From contig CACYSA010000016.1 of the NCBI GenBank assembly GCA_902777015.1, forward strand, positions 1-41,167: a DNA stretch of 41,167 nucleotides. Direction: 5' to 3'. Of this stretch, positions 8,200-17,871 are shown one piece after another. Position 1 is the first letter of the stretch. Each line of letters opens with the position of its first letter. The DNA is from an uncultured Erysipelotrichaceae bacterium (GTDB lineage: Bacteria > Bacillota_I > Bacilli_A > RFN20 > CAG-826). The notes beneath the pieces are model-generated. The model did not search any database. It saw only the letters and a program-made list of their open reading frames with translations, and was not told the origin of the DNA. A program made the translations under genes and the position numbers.

Positions 8200-10638
8200 A
8201 TGTGCGAGAATTTTTATCCAAATAAGAATATCATCGTCGCGGACTTTGATTATCAATCCGCGCTTTTCCTATTTAAAAATGCTCATCCAGAATTAGATAT
8301 TAAAATCATTTCTCGAAATGACTTAATTAATAAGATCTCTTATTCGTTTTTAAAAGATCCTATTCCTTATTTAATTAATAAAGGTATTGGTTATAAAAAA
8401 GCTAAAAAATATTTAGACATCCTTTTGACTGCTGACCACACCAAAAACGAAGAACTCAATAAACTATTTAACGAATTAAATGAAGCGGGATATTTAGTTA
8501 AAGATGAGTATGGTGCTTATGAATTAAAAGATAGCCATATCTATTTATTTGAGATGGAACAAGATACCGCTATCATGGAGCTATTAAAAAGAAACAATCT
8601 TGAGTTCCGATCACTAAGACTCGAAGGTTTAGAATTAGTTAAAAATAATGCTTATATTAGCCCAAATATCATTTATTTTGAAAATAAGTTTACACAATTC
8701 TTTTATATTTTCTCTTGGATAAGAGATAAGGCTATTGATAACGTTAACCAAAAACATCGTATTATCATCAATGGTGATGAAGATATCTTCTATGTCAAAA
8801 TCATGTCTGATATCTTCAATCTTCCAATATGCTATGTTGAAGAAAGACCATTGTTATCTGTTAAAAGTGTTAAAGCCAAGATTAATGAAATATATCGAAA
8901 TAAATCTTTTAACTTCAACGAAGATGAACTAGTGGATCAAGACATCAAAGTCTTAAAAGAATTAATTGAGTATTACGACTTAGATAAAAAAGATGACTTC
9001 GCTTTTAGCTACGCTAATCTATTAGAAATAGTGGCTTCTAAAAATACTCGTATTCCTAATGGTAATGGGGGCGTTGTCATTACTAATAAATTTGTTTTTG
9101 ATCCAACGTTCTATACATATGTCACTAATTTTAATTCCGATGCTTTTTATAAGGTGTTTTCGGATGACAATGTTTTGCCTGATGCCATATTAAAAGAGAT
9201 TGGCTATAACACTTCATATAACAAAACAGCGATGGATAGAAGAAAGAAGAAAAACTTCTTAAGACACAATAACGTCGCGGTTATTTCACGTGTTAAAAAA
9301 CATCTAAACGATAAAATCTTTGATTCTCCTTTAATTGATGATTTAGGTTGGAAAGACAAGATTAGAGATGAAGAAAAATTAGAATTACCAACGTATACTT
9401 CTGAAGCGGCTTATTTACGTAGTTCAATGGAACTTGATAGGTCAGGATTAAAGTTTGATTCTAATGTTTTTAATGCTTACGATCCTTCTTTTAAAGGCAT
9501 TAATAATGGCAAAGACTTTAGAAAAAAGACTTGGTCAGTAACTGGTTTAGAAACATATGTTAACTGTCCTTTCAAATATTATTTAAGTAATCTCATTCCT
9601 TTAAAAAGAAATGATTATTCAAGAAGATTTATCGGCACTTCAATCCATAAAGTATTTGAGAAATTTAATCATGCTGATTTTAATGTTGATCAAGCTTTAA
9701 AAGAAGGCGAACTAGCTTATTATGAACAATTTAAAAAAGCTGATATCATTCCTACTCCTAAAGATAAGGCCTATTTAGAAATAGCGCAGTATTGGCTAAG
9801 AAAATTTATTAAAGCTTATAGAAAAAATATTGAAGGTATTTCTTTTGATGAACCACCTAAAGATGACTATGAAAAAGATATTTATTTCTCTTTAGAAGAT
9901 GATAAAAAAGAAACATATAACTTCAGAGGCACTATTGATAAGGTCATTATTTCTGAAGCAAATGGACATAAGTATTATTCAATCGTCGATTATAAAACAG
10001 GTATCGAAGAATTTAATCCTCAAGAAGTGTTCTTGGGTAAATCAATTCAAATACCACTTTATTACTATGCGATAAACACTAATATCCAACCAGATTATTA
10101 CACCAAAGGAGCGGAATTCGGTGGTTTTTATATCCAGCATATTTTCTTCACCACAATTAAGTCTGCTTTAAAGGACGCTAACAAGCCAACAATATCTGAA
10201 AAAAGATTAATAAATCAATCACGTCTCGGCGGAATTAGTAAAAATGATGTTTCCTATATTGCTTCTATTGACCCATCAGCATTTAAAAAAGATGGCTCAT
10301 TAAAAAGTAATGGTGGCTCTCTTTTACAAATCAAACATCAATTTAATGAAGTCGACGGGGAAGAAGAACAAATTATCAATGATTCTTCAATCGGTTTAAA
10401 TAAATATAACTTTAACGATTTAGTGGAAGACGCCAAAAAGGCAGCTATCCAAACAATTAATAAAATATGTGATGGTGACTTTTCCATTGCCCCAACATCA
10501 TATTCTTTAAATGAATTTAATATTGAAAGAATTGCATGCAATAACTGTCCATATCGTCCAGTTTGCTATCGCCATATTAGCGATGCTGTTGATTATAGAA
10601 AGTTAATTGCTAAGCGTTTTCATAAAGGAGGTAAATAA
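8200..10638 (+). CDS. addB: AddB-like nuclease subunit with Fe-S staple (short form)
   Basis: An 812-residue protein whose C-terminal third is a PD-(D/E)XK nuclease of the AddB/RecB type: residues near GTIDKVII and SIVDYKTG supply the catalytic Asp and D-x-K. Cys456 (VNCPFKYY) and the C-terminal C-x2-C-x5-C (Cys780, 783, 789) match the AddB 4Fe-4S staple. With AddA it would form the helicase-nuclease that processes double-strand breaks for RecA. It is well short of B. subtilis AddB (about 1160), and I see no Walker A motif in its N-terminal half. The helicase-like part therefore appears degenerate. It ends 2 nt before addA and carries addA's strong AAAGGAGGT ribosome site. Family call is solid; equivalence to full AddB less so. 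Confidence 0.82.
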   Translation: MCENFYPNKNIIVADFDYQSALFLFKNAHPELDIKIISRNDLINKISYSFLKDPIPYLINKGIGYKKAKKYLDILLTADHTKNEELNKLFNELNEAGYLVKDEYGAYELKDSHIYLFEMEQDTAIMELLKRNNLEFRSLRLEGLELVKNNAYISPNIIYFENKFTQFFYIFSWIRDKAIDNVNQKHRIIINGDEDIFYVKIMSDIFNLPICYVEERPLLSVKSVKAKINEIYRNKSFNFNEDELVDQDIKVLKELIEYYDLDKKDDFAFSYANLLEIVASKNTRIPNGNGGVVITNKFVFDPTFYTYVTNFNSDAFYKVFSDDNVLPDAILKEIGYNTSYNKTAMDRRKKKNFLRHNNVAVISRVKKHLNDKIFDSPLIDDLGWKDKIRDEEKLELPTYTSEAAYLRSSMELDRSGLKFDSNVFNAYDPSFKGINNGKDFRKKTWSVTGLETYVNCPFKYYLSNLIPLKRNDYSRRFIGTSIHKVFEKFNHADFNVDQALKEGELAYYEQFKKADIIPTPKDKAYLEIAQYWLRKFIKAYRKNIEGISFDEPPKDDYEKDIYFSLEDDKKETYNFRGTIDKVIISEANGHKYYSIVDYKTGIEEFNPQEVFLGKSIQIPLYYYAINTNIQPDYYTKGAEFGGFYIQHIFFTTIKSALKDANKPTISEKRLINQSRLGGISKNDVSYIASIDPSAFKKDGSLKSNGGSLLQIKHQFNEVDGEEEQIINDSSIGLNKYNFNDLVEDAKKAAIQTINKICDGDFSIAPTSYSLNEFNIERIACNNCPYRPVCYRHISDAVDYRKLIAKRFHKGGK

Positions 10639-10640
10639 TT

Positions 10641-13600
10641 ATGGGTTTTAACAAAGAACAACAATCCGCAATTGATGCTTCAATTTATGAAGATGTTTTA
10701 GTGGCGGCTGGTGCCGGTAGTGGTAAAACTAGAACTCTTTCTGAAAAGGTATACACAGTCGTTGATAGTGGACAAGTCAAACCAAGCGAATTACTAGTGC
10801 TCACTTTTACTGATAATGCCGCTCACGAAATGCATGAAAGAATTATCAATACATTTAAAGAAAGAAATAAAAATGATATTGCTGAACAAATGGCGTCTGC
10901 CCATATTCAAACATTTGACTCTTTTGCGAGATTCTTAGTTACTTCTTATGCAGATGTTTTAGGCATTTCTTCAAATATTAATTCCGCTAACGCGGATGTG
11001 ATATCTGCTAAAAAGAGTGTTTATCTTGATGAGATATTTGATGAATATTATCGAGATGAAAACAAATGTCAAAGACTAGTTAAGACATTACGTAAATTCA
11101 ATATCGCTGGTGATAGAAACACTAAGAAAGTAATTTTAGATTTATATAAACAATTAGAAAAACTCACTCTAGAAAGAAAAGAAGAAATATTAAATCATTA
11201 CGAAGAACAATTCTTAAGCGAACAATATTTCAATAAGATTATTGATGAATTAGTGACTTCTAGTAAAAACATCATCGTAGACACAATTAAAGAAGCTTAT
11301 TTCTACGAAAAGAATTATGAAGTTTTAGAAAATGATGACGCTGGAGCTTTCGCTAAATTATTTAATGATAAATCCGTTTTCAATATCGATGTTAAATTAT
11401 GTAATTTCTCTAATAGTGAAATCAATCAAGAAACATATCAAAGATTAAAGGCTGCTTTAAATCTAACTGGTAATGACTTTATTAAAAAGATACATGATAC
11501 CGCAAACGATAAATCATTAGCGTTCTCTAAATCTAAAAAGAATCCATCAGGTGATGAAAAAGACAAGGTTGTTAACGATATCTTAAAGAGTGTTTTCAAA
11601 AAACTTGATATCGTTTTCACCATCGATGATTTAGATTTAGAAATCAAAAAACTAGTTAGTTTCAAAGACGATATCGTTTTATTACTTGATATTGTTAAGG
11701 AATTAAATAAGCGCATTGATGATCATAAACGTATCACTAATTCATTTGAATTTAATGACATCCTTTTAATGGCGGTCTCTTTATTGAGTAATCCGAAATA
11801 CATTGAAATTACTAAAAAGATTCGTAATCAATTTAAATTCATCATGGTGGATGAATATCAAGACACTAATGATTTCCAAGAAATAATTATTAATAGTTTA
11901 ATTGAGTCTAAAGAAGATGGCACTCGCGCTCATCTATTCTGTGTTGGCGATGCTAAACAAGCCATTTATGCATTTAGAAATTCTAAAGTCGAATTATTTA
12001 CCAAAAGACAAGACGAATATAGCAAAGGCCCTGGCCATCAAGTTATCTTAATGCATAAAAATTATCGTTCTGGCAAAGGGTTGTTGAGTGAAATTAATCA
12101 TATATTTAAGTTCTATATGACACTAAGCCATGGTGGTATTAATTATGCTTTCGCTAATGAAGGATTATTATATGACGACCAATTTGGTCCATATAGCAAA
12201 TTATCATATGAGCATTTTGGTGTGTCTCGTATTACTTCAGTATCTGGTAAAAATGATGATGCTTTTGGTGATAATAAAAAATGGGAAGCGATGGCCATTG
12301 CTAATGATATTCAAAATAAAATCGATAACCATTTCAAAATATATAAAAGAACACCTGATGGTGGCAAATTAGAAGATGTTACTTATGATGACTTTGTAAT
12401 CATCATGAGAACTGGTAAAGGCTTTGAAGATTATCAAGAAATATTTAAAGACGCTCATATACCTTTGAATAATAAATTAAAAACAGACTTAAAAGAGATT
12501 AACGCTATATTGTTATTACAATCTCTTGTCGAATTAATCGTTAATGAAATATGTCATTTAGGTAGTGAAAAAGCATTCTTATTTGCCTCAGTTGCTCGTA
12601 GTTATATTTATCAATATGATGACCAAACTATCTACGACATTTTAAAAGATCATGATGAATCTAAGATTGACGATGATCCAATTATGCAAGACGTGCACGA
12701 TTTTATCGCTGAAAATCAAGATGTCAGTGCGTATGAATTCTTCATTAACATGATTAATTATTTCGGTGTTATTGAGAAATTATTCTATGTTGGTGATGTC
12801 GATGACAACATTAGCAAAATTGAATCATTAGGCGCTATCTTATCTTCACAAGAAAAGATGGGTGATTCATTAGAGGAATTCGTTAAATTCTTAAAAGATA
12901 TTACTGATTATTCATTAAAACTTGATAATGATACTGTCGTGAAGACAGGTAACGCTGTTGATATGATGACAATTCATGCTTCTAAGGGCTTAGAAGAAAA
13001 GATTGTTTATTTACCGGTGAGCTTTAATCAAATTACGCAAGGCAATACCGCTGATAAGGCAGACTATTTGTTTGATGAAAAATATGGCATTATTCTTCCT
13101 TATTATGATTATGATGAAAATGATGTCGATGATGATGGAAACGTCAAAGACGTTGTTATCGACACTTTACCTAGCGCTTTAATTAAAAACAGCGATAAAG
13201 ATCCAGAAAGAGATGAACACGTTAGATTATTCTATGTTGCTTTAACTCGAGCGGAAAATATTGTCTATATCGTTGGTGATAAACCTGATGGAGATAATAA
13301 AAAGAAAGAAAACCTTTATGGCATGCTTTCTTATCTCCCACATTATCAAAGAATTGATGAAGAATATATCGCTAAAAAGATTAACGAAAAACAAGTTGAT
13401 TCTAATAAATATAGCCGCTACTTAAAAACAGTGGACGTTATTAAAAACATTGATTTAATGTCTGGTGATGGTTTTGATAATGATTTATATAGCAAATTAT
13501 TTAATAAATATTACACCGATAAATTAACTAATATCCTTCAACAAGAAATAGAAGATTTATTTAAGCCATTATTTAGAGAATATTATTTAAGATTCGTGAA

Positions 13601-14528
13601 TATGACAAGAGATCCGTCAATGGATGCACTCGTCTATTCGTTATTTAAATATAAAGAAGAAATAAATAGTGTTGAAGAACTAGAAGAATTAGTTAAGAAA
13701 GATTCTGATGCTTTAATTGATTTACAAGCTATGCTCAACGAATTCATTAACGCTGTTAAGACAGGTAACTGCGCATATTTTGCTAATAGCCAATCAGTAG
13801 CGAAAGTATTAGAAAAAAAGAATGAAGAAAATATACCGTATGGCTTATTTGATTATTTAATGCCAGTGTTCGTAAGAGTGTTTGACGGCGAAAAACGCTT
13901 CATTTATGAATCATATGAAAATAAAGATTATAAAGATGAAGTATTAACTTTTGATTATCGCGACTTTAAATATGATATTACTGATGAAGATGCTGAAGAA
14001 ATTATTGGTAAAATTGATCAATTCCCACTTAATGATTCGATTATTAAATTCCCAACGATCATTAAAGAAAGAGCGTCTAAGCAACATCATTATGATGAAT
14101 CATTAGAAGATAAAGTCCCTGATTTAGTGTTAACTCGTGGTATTTATCTCCATAGATTAATGGAACTTGTAGATTTCGTTAATAAAGATACTTCTTTCAT
14201 TAAAAATGAAAAAGATAGAAAACTTATCGATAATGTCTTATCTAATAAAGTATTCGATGATTTAGGCTCTGCAAAAGTCTATAAAGAATATGGTTATTAT
14301 GATGAATTATTGCAAACAACAGGCTTTGTGGATTTGCTTTATTTCAAAGGTGATGAATGCTATATCGTTGACTATAAGAGTCGATCAATAGATGATGAAG
14401 CTTATGAAAGACAGTTACACGTCTATCAAAGAAATATCCAATCTTTATTTAATATTAATAAGGAACACGTGCACCTGTATTTATTATCATTAAGTGAAAA
14501 CCGTATTAAAGAGGTGCAACCAGAATGA
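10641..14528 (+). CDS. addA: ATP-dependent helicase/nuclease AddA
   Basis: A 1295-residue UvrD-type superfamily 1 helicase fused to a RecB-type nuclease. Walker A is GAGSGKT (residues 24-30) and motif II is VDEYQDTND. The later motifs MMTIHASKGLE and LFYVALTRAEN are clear. The C-terminal nuclease has LHRLMELVDF and FVDLLYFKG with Asp1231, then VDYKSR with Asp1244 and Lys1246. It unwinds and degrades double-stranded DNA ends and loads RecA at Chi-like sites. Length is close to B. subtilis AddA (about 1230). It follows the addB-like gene directly and overlaps the pseudouridine synthase by 4 nt (ATGA). Confidence 0.95.
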   Translation: MGFNKEQQSAIDASIYEDVLVAAGAGSGKTRTLSEKVYTVVDSGQVKPSELLVLTFTDNAAHEMHERIINTFKERNKNDIAEQMASAHIQTFDSFARFLVTSYADVLGISSNINSANADVISAKKSVYLDEIFDEYYRDENKCQRLVKTLRKFNIAGDRNTKKVILDLYKQLEKLTLERKEEILNHYEEQFLSEQYFNKIIDELVTSSKNIIVDTIKEAYFYEKNYEVLENDDAGAFAKLFNDKSVFNIDVKLCNFSNSEINQETYQRLKAALNLTGNDFIKKIHDTANDKSLAFSKSKKNPSGDEKDKVVNDILKSVFKKLDIVFTIDDLDLEIKKLVSFKDDIVLLLDIVKELNKRIDDHKRITNSFEFNDILLMAVSLLSNPKYIEITKKIRNQFKFIMVDEYQDTNDFQEIIINSLIESKEDGTRAHLFCVGDAKQAIYAFRNSKVELFTKRQDEYSKGPGHQVILMHKNYRSGKGLLSEINHIFKFYMTLSHGGINYAFANEGLLYDDQFGPYSKLSYEHFGVSRITSVSGKNDDAFGDNKKWEAMAIANDIQNKIDNHFKIYKRTPDGGKLEDVTYDDFVIIMRTGKGFEDYQEIFKDAHIPLNNKLKTDLKEINAILLLQSLVELIVNEICHLGSEKAFLFASVARSYIYQYDDQTIYDILKDHDESKIDDDPIMQDVHDFIAENQDVSAYEFFINMINYFGVIEKLFYVGDVDDNISKIESLGAILSSQEKMGDSLEEFVKFLKDITDYSLKLDNDTVVKTGNAVDMMTIHASKGLEEKIVYLPVSFNQITQGNTADKADYLFDEKYGIILPYYDYDENDVDDDGNVKDVVIDTLPSALIKNSDKDPERDEHVRLFYVALTRAENIVYIVGDKPDGDNKKKENLYGMLSYLPHYQRIDEEYIAKKINEKQVDSNKYSRYLKTVDVIKNIDLMSGDGFDNDLYSKLFNKYYTDKLTNILQQEIEDLFKPLFREYYLRFVNMTRDPSMDALVYSLFKYKEEINSVEELEELVKKDSDALIDLQAMLNEFINAVKTGNCAYFANSQSVAKVLEKKNEENIPYGLFDYLMPVFVRVFDGEKRFIYESYENKDYKDEVLTFDYRDFKYDITDEDAEEIIGKIDQFPLNDSIIKFPTIIKERASKQHHYDESLEDKVPDLVLTRGIYLHRLMELVDFVNKDTSFIKNEKDRKLIDNVLSNKVFDDLGSAKVYKEYGYYDELLQTTGFVDLLYFKGDECYIVDYKSRSIDDEAYERQLHVYQRNIQSLFNINKEHVHLYLLSLSENRIKEVQPE

Positions 14529-15220
14529 ACATTAAAGATTTAATTGTTTATGAAGACAAATATCTCGTGATCATTAATAAACCACGCAATCTTTTATCGC
14601 AGTTCGATGGTAATAAAGATAATGAATCATTGGATGTTTTATTAAGCAAATATTTAGGCAAACAAGCGATGCTTATTAATAGATTAGATAAAGACACATC
14701 TGGTTTAATAGTGTTCGCTAAAGACAATAAGAGCGCGACAGAACTCGCTAATATCATTAATGATCACTCCGTTGTGGAGAAACATTATTTAACTTTAGTG
14801 AATGGCGCTGTTAGTGAAGATGGGGTAGTGGACGCTCCACTTAGAAAAAGCTATGAACGTAAAAAGATGGTCGTGGCCCCACTCAAAAGTGGTGCTAAAA
14901 CCGCAATTACCAAATATTTTGTTAAAGAAAAATATAACAATTACACATTATTAGATGTTCAATTAGTGACTGGACGTACACATCAAATACGTGCGCACAT
15001 GTCATATATACGCCACCATGTAGTGGGCGATATTAAATATGGAGATTATAAAGTTAATAACTATTTTAAGAAGGAATTTGGCTTTGAAAATCAGTTTTTA
15101 CACTCCTATAAATTAGTGTTTTCCGACATAAAAGGCACATTTAATTACCTCTCAAATAAAGAGTTTATCGCGGAATTACCTAGCGAATTACAAAATATTT
15201 TAGAAAATTTAGATAAATAA
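14525..15220 (+). CDS. RluA-family pseudouridine synthase
   Basis: A 231-residue RNA pseudouridine synthase that isomerises uridine in rRNA or tRNA. The catalytic loop is NRLDKDTSGLIVFAK with Asp55 as the nucleophile. The later VTGRTHQIRAHMSY segment is the second family signature. The residue before RLD is usually His and is Asn here. There is no N-terminal S4 RNA-binding domain, so it belongs with short RluA/YhcT-like members. Start overlaps the addA stop (ATGA), so it is translationally coupled although unrelated in function. Confidence 0.9.
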   Translation: MNIKDLIVYEDKYLVIINKPRNLLSQFDGNKDNESLDVLLSKYLGKQAMLINRLDKDTSGLIVFAKDNKSATELANIINDHSVVEKHYLTLVNGAVSEDGVVDAPLRKSYERKKMVVAPLKSGAKTAITKYFVKEKYNNYTLLDVQLVTGRTHQIRAHMSYIRHHVVGDIKYGDYKVNNYFKKEFGFENQFLHSYKLVFSDIKGTFNYLSNKEFIAELPSELQNILENLDK

Positions 15221-15251
15221 ATTTATCTAACAAAAATAATTTAAAAAATAT

Positions 15252-15278
15252 TTAGCAGTCCTATTGACAGAGTGCTAA
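15252..15278 (+). promoter_or_regulatory. CIRCE operator 1 (HrcA site), overlapping the -35
   Basis: TTAGCAGTC, 9 nt, GAGTGCTAA. The right half is a perfect CIRCE half-site and the left half differs at one base. The TTGACA -35 box (15264-15269) lies in its spacer. Confidence 0.9.
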
Positions 15279-15291
15279 TTTTGGTTATAAT
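15264..15291 (+). promoter_or_regulatory. sigma-A promoter of hsp20
   Basis: TTGACA at 15264-15269 and TATAAT at 15286-15291 with a 16-nt spacer. This is the best consensus promoter in the window. Transcription should start near 15298, at the edge of the second CIRCE. Confidence 0.88.
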
Positions 15292-15298
15292 GTAGGTG

Positions 15299-15325
15299 TT
15301 AGCAGTCAAAGAGGTTGAGTGCTAA
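15299..15325 (+). promoter_or_regulatory. CIRCE operator 2 (HrcA site), at the transcription start
   Basis: TTAGCAGTC, 9 nt, GAGTGCTAA, 47 bp after the first copy and with the same single mismatch. Two HrcA sites flanking the -10 box predict tight heat-inducible repression. Confidence 0.9.
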
Positions 15326-15364
15326 AGATTTTTCCTTAGAGCAAACAACTGTTCCGCATCACAC

Positions 15365-15688
15365 ATGATGAAGACCGACATCAAAGAAGACAAGAATGAC
15401 TATCAAATGTTCATCGAACTTCCTGAAGTGAAGAAAGAAGACACAAGAATCACTCTTGAAAACGGTTATCTTAAAGTCACTGCTACCTTAAATAAGGAAG
15501 ATGAAAATGACGAAGATTACATCTATAGAGAAAGAAGCTATGGTGAATTCTCCCGTTCATATTACGTTGGCGATACAGTGAAACTTGAAGATGTCTCCGC
15601 GAAATTAGAAAACGGTATCTTAAAAGTTAACATCAAGAAACATAGCGAAAAAGAAATTGAGAAAGAACACTTAGTGCAAATCGCATAA
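15365..15688 (+). CDS. Hsp20/alpha-crystallin small heat-shock protein, N-terminally short
   Basis: A 107-residue alpha-crystallin domain protein, an ATP-independent chaperone that holds unfolding proteins. KTDIKEDKNDYQMFIELP begins the beta-sandwich, LENGYLKV and RERSYGEFSRSYYV follow, and LENGILKVNI carries the C-terminal core. Relatives usually have 30-45 more residues before the MKTD segment. I see no ribosome site before 15365, and the frame is closed by TAA at 15323 with no upstream ATG. Either translation starts here inefficiently or a deletion removed the original start and N-terminus. Two CIRCE sites and a consensus promoter precede it; a terminator follows. Confidence 0.85.
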   Translation: MMKTDIKEDKNDYQMFIELPEVKKEDTRITLENGYLKVTATLNKEDENDEDYIYRERSYGEFSRSYYVGDTVKLEDVSAKLENGILKVNIKKHSEKEIEKEHLVQIA

Positions 15689-15715
15689 AGTTTCCAACAA
15701 AAACACTCCTTTCGC

Positions 15716-15766
15716 AAAAGCCTGATCAGCTTTTCAAGCCGCGACTTATGGGGTCGTGGCTTTTTT
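15716..15766 (+). terminator. Tandem hairpins ending in an intrinsic terminator after hsp20
   Basis: A first small hairpin (AAAAGC / GCTTTT, 15716-15734) precedes the terminator proper: AGCCGCGAC (15737-15745) pairs with GTCGTGGCT (15753-15761) with one G-U, followed by six T. Confidence 0.85.
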
Positions 15767-15779
15767 GAAGAAATTACTA

Positions 15780-15808
15780 GATAGTGATAAACTATCAGTG
15801 CATATAAA
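15780..15808 (+). promoter_or_regulatory. Putative htpG promoter with an inverted repeat
   Basis: GATAGT and ACTATC (15780-15785 and 15791-15796) are perfect inverted arms around a 5-nt spacer, just upstream of a TATAAA -10 candidate at 15803-15808. No CIRCE is present here, so htpG appears to be controlled separately from hsp20. Confidence 0.35.
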
Positions 15809-15837
15809 TTGTCATTAAGACAAAGGTAGGACACAAC

Positions 15838-17754
15838 ATGAAAGAAACAAAGCAGTTTCAAACTGAATCAAAAGAATTATTAAACTTAATGATTAATTCT
15901 ATTTATAGCAATAACGAAATATTCTTAAGAGAATTAATCTCTAACGCTTCTGATGCGATCGATAAATATCGTTTCCAAGCATTATCTAGCAATGGTAAAA
16001 TCCCTCTCAATGATTTTGAAATTAATATCAAAGTCGATAAAAAGAAAAGAACAATTACCATTACCGATAACGGTATTGGTATGAATAAAGAAGATCTTGT
16101 TAATAACTTAGGCACCATTGCCAAAAGTGGTAGTAAAGACTTCGCTTCCAAATTAAAAGAAGCTAAAGAAAAACAAGATTTAAATATCATTGGTCAATTC
16201 GGTGTTGGCTTCTATAGTGCTTTTATGGTCGCTAATAAGATTGAGGTTTTAACTAAGACATTTGATGGCCAAGGTTATTTATTCACTAGTGACGGTCAAG
16301 AATCATATACCATCGAAGAAAAAGAAAAAGAAGCAACTGGTACAGAGATTACTCTTTATCTAAAGAAGTCTTCTAAAGAAGTCGATTACGATGGTTACTT
16401 AGAAGAATATAAGATTAAAAACTTAGTTAAGAAATATAGTGACTATATCCGTTATCCAATTAAGATGATGGTCACTAAGAGTGAACAAGTCTTAGATAAA
16501 GATGGTAAACCTATCGAAGGTAAATACGAAGATAAGCAAGTCTTAGAAACGCTTAACTCCATGATTCCTCTATGGAAGAAGAACAAGAGTGAAGTGACCG
16601 ATGACGAGTTAAATGAATTCTATAAGAGCAAATTTAGCGATTATGAAAATCCATTAGCCTCATTATTCGTGAGAGTGGATGGTAAGATTACTTATGACGC
16701 CTTATTATTCATCCCAAGCCATGTCCCATATAACCTTTATAGTGATTCTTATGAAAGAGGCTTACAACTTTATAGCAAAGGCATCTTTATCAAAGATAAA
16801 TGCCAAGAATTAATTCCTGATTACTTAAAGTTTGTTAAAGGTCTTGTGGACTCTGGTGATTTCTCACTTAATATCTCTAGAGAAATGCTTCAACAATCAC
16901 CAATCATGCAAAAGATTAGTGAAAACGTTGAAAAGAAGATCGTTGATAAATTAAAAGACATCAAGAAAACAGACTTCGATAAATATGTCACTTTCTGGAA
17001 GAGCTTTGGTGAATTAATCAAATACGGTATCTATTCTACATATGGTGCGAAGAAAGAACTTCTTGAAGATACATTAATCTTCCATTCATTAAATAACGAA
17101 GATAAATACATCTCTTTAGCGGAATATAAAGAGAAGATGGATAAGAAACAAAAATACATCTACTTTGTTTCTGGTGAAAACCTTGATGCGATTAAGCTAT
17201 TACCACAGTTAGAGAAATATCGTAAAGATAACATCGATGTCTTATTACTCGATCAAAAGATTGATGAATTCTGCATCATGATGTTGCGTGAATACGATAA
17301 GGTCGAATTCAAATCTATTAGTGATGAATCCGCTTCTGAAGTGAGCAAAGAAGAACAAGAAAAACTCGATAGCATTACCGCGGATAATAAGAGACTCCTT
17401 GATACATTAAAAGAAGCCTTAGGCGATAAAGTTAATGATGTTGTGATCTCTTCTAAACTCGTTGACGCTCCAGTATGTGTTTCCACAAAAGATGGTTTAT
17501 CTCTTGAAATGGAAAAGACACTTAATGAACAACCAGGTGCTGAAGAAAGCGTTAAGGCTCAAAAGATTTTGGAACTCAATCCAAATCATTCATTGTTCGA
17601 AGTATTTGCTAAAATTCAAAACGATGATGAATTAGTGAAGAATTATGCTTCTGTTCTCTATGAAGAAGCAATGCTTCTCGAAGGTAGAGAAATCGTCGAT
17701 AAGAAAGCATTCGTCGATAAGATTAACGAATTATTTGTTAAAGCGATGAAATAA
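15838..17754 (+). CDS. htpG: Molecular chaperone HtpG (Hsp90)
   Basis: A 638-residue bacterial Hsp90, a cytoplasmic ATP-dependent dimeric chaperone. The N-terminal GHKL ATPase domain shows FLRELISNASDAIDK, DNGIGMNKEDLVNNLGTIAKSG and GQFGVGFYSAFMV, in order within the first 130 residues. The middle domain carries the catalytic Arg segment NISREMLQ, and the C-terminal dimerisation domain is complete. Length is normal. A weak GTAGGA ribosome site precedes ATG 15838. It is a single-gene unit between the hsp20 terminator and its own terminator at 17776. Confidence 0.97.
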   Translation: MKETKQFQTESKELLNLMINSIYSNNEIFLRELISNASDAIDKYRFQALSSNGKIPLNDFEINIKVDKKKRTITITDNGIGMNKEDLVNNLGTIAKSGSKDFASKLKEAKEKQDLNIIGQFGVGFYSAFMVANKIEVLTKTFDGQGYLFTSDGQESYTIEEKEKEATGTEITLYLKKSSKEVDYDGYLEEYKIKNLVKKYSDYIRYPIKMMVTKSEQVLDKDGKPIEGKYEDKQVLETLNSMIPLWKKNKSEVTDDELNEFYKSKFSDYENPLASLFVRVDGKITYDALLFIPSHVPYNLYSDSYERGLQLYSKGIFIKDKCQELIPDYLKFVKGLVDSGDFSLNISREMLQQSPIMQKISENVEKKIVDKLKDIKKTDFDKYVTFWKSFGELIKYGIYSTYGAKKELLEDTLIFHSLNNEDKYISLAEYKEKMDKKQKYIYFVSGENLDAIKLLPQLEKYRKDNIDVLLLDQKIDEFCIMMLREYDKVEFKSISDESASEVSKEEQEKLDSITADNKRLLDTLKEALGDKVNDVVISSKLVDAPVCVSTKDGLSLEMEKTLNEQPGAEESVKAQKILELNPNHSLFEVFAKIQNDDELVKNYASVLYEEAMLLEGREIVDKKAFVDKINELFVKAMK

Positions 17755-17775
17755 CTTATAAATATAAGTCAAAAT

Positions 17776-17800
17776 AGTCTGCATTTATGCAGGCTTTTTT
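17776..17800 (+). terminator. Intrinsic terminator of htpG
   Basis: AGTCTGC and GCAGGCT form a 7-bp stem (one G-U) with a 6-nt loop, followed by a six-T run at 17795-17800. Confidence 0.82.
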
Positions 17801-17831
17801 GTTATTTTTCTTCTTGTAATGCCAACTTATT

Positions 17832-17870
17832 TGCTATAATTATTATGATTGTTGCGGGCAAATAATAATT
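17832..17870 (+). promoter_or_regulatory. Extended -10 promoter with overlapping dyad upstream of the first GH3 gene
   Basis: TGCTATAAT (17832-17840) is an extended -10 box. It overlaps the left arm of a perfect 9-nt inverted repeat, AATTATTAT (17838-17846) and ATAATAATT (17862-17870), with TTG/CAA pairing further inside. Transcription should start near 17847, so the element could act as an operator or as a 5'-end hairpin. The 17755-17903 gap holds only this, the htpG terminator and the ribosome-site hairpin. Confidence 0.5.
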
Positions 17871-17871
17871 G

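Noticed and set aside
17776..17800. GCATTTATGC in the htpG terminator as a LytTR-like half-site for the first GH3 gene
   Set aside because: No partner repeat exists 21 bp away and the bases are accounted for by the terminator stem-loop.
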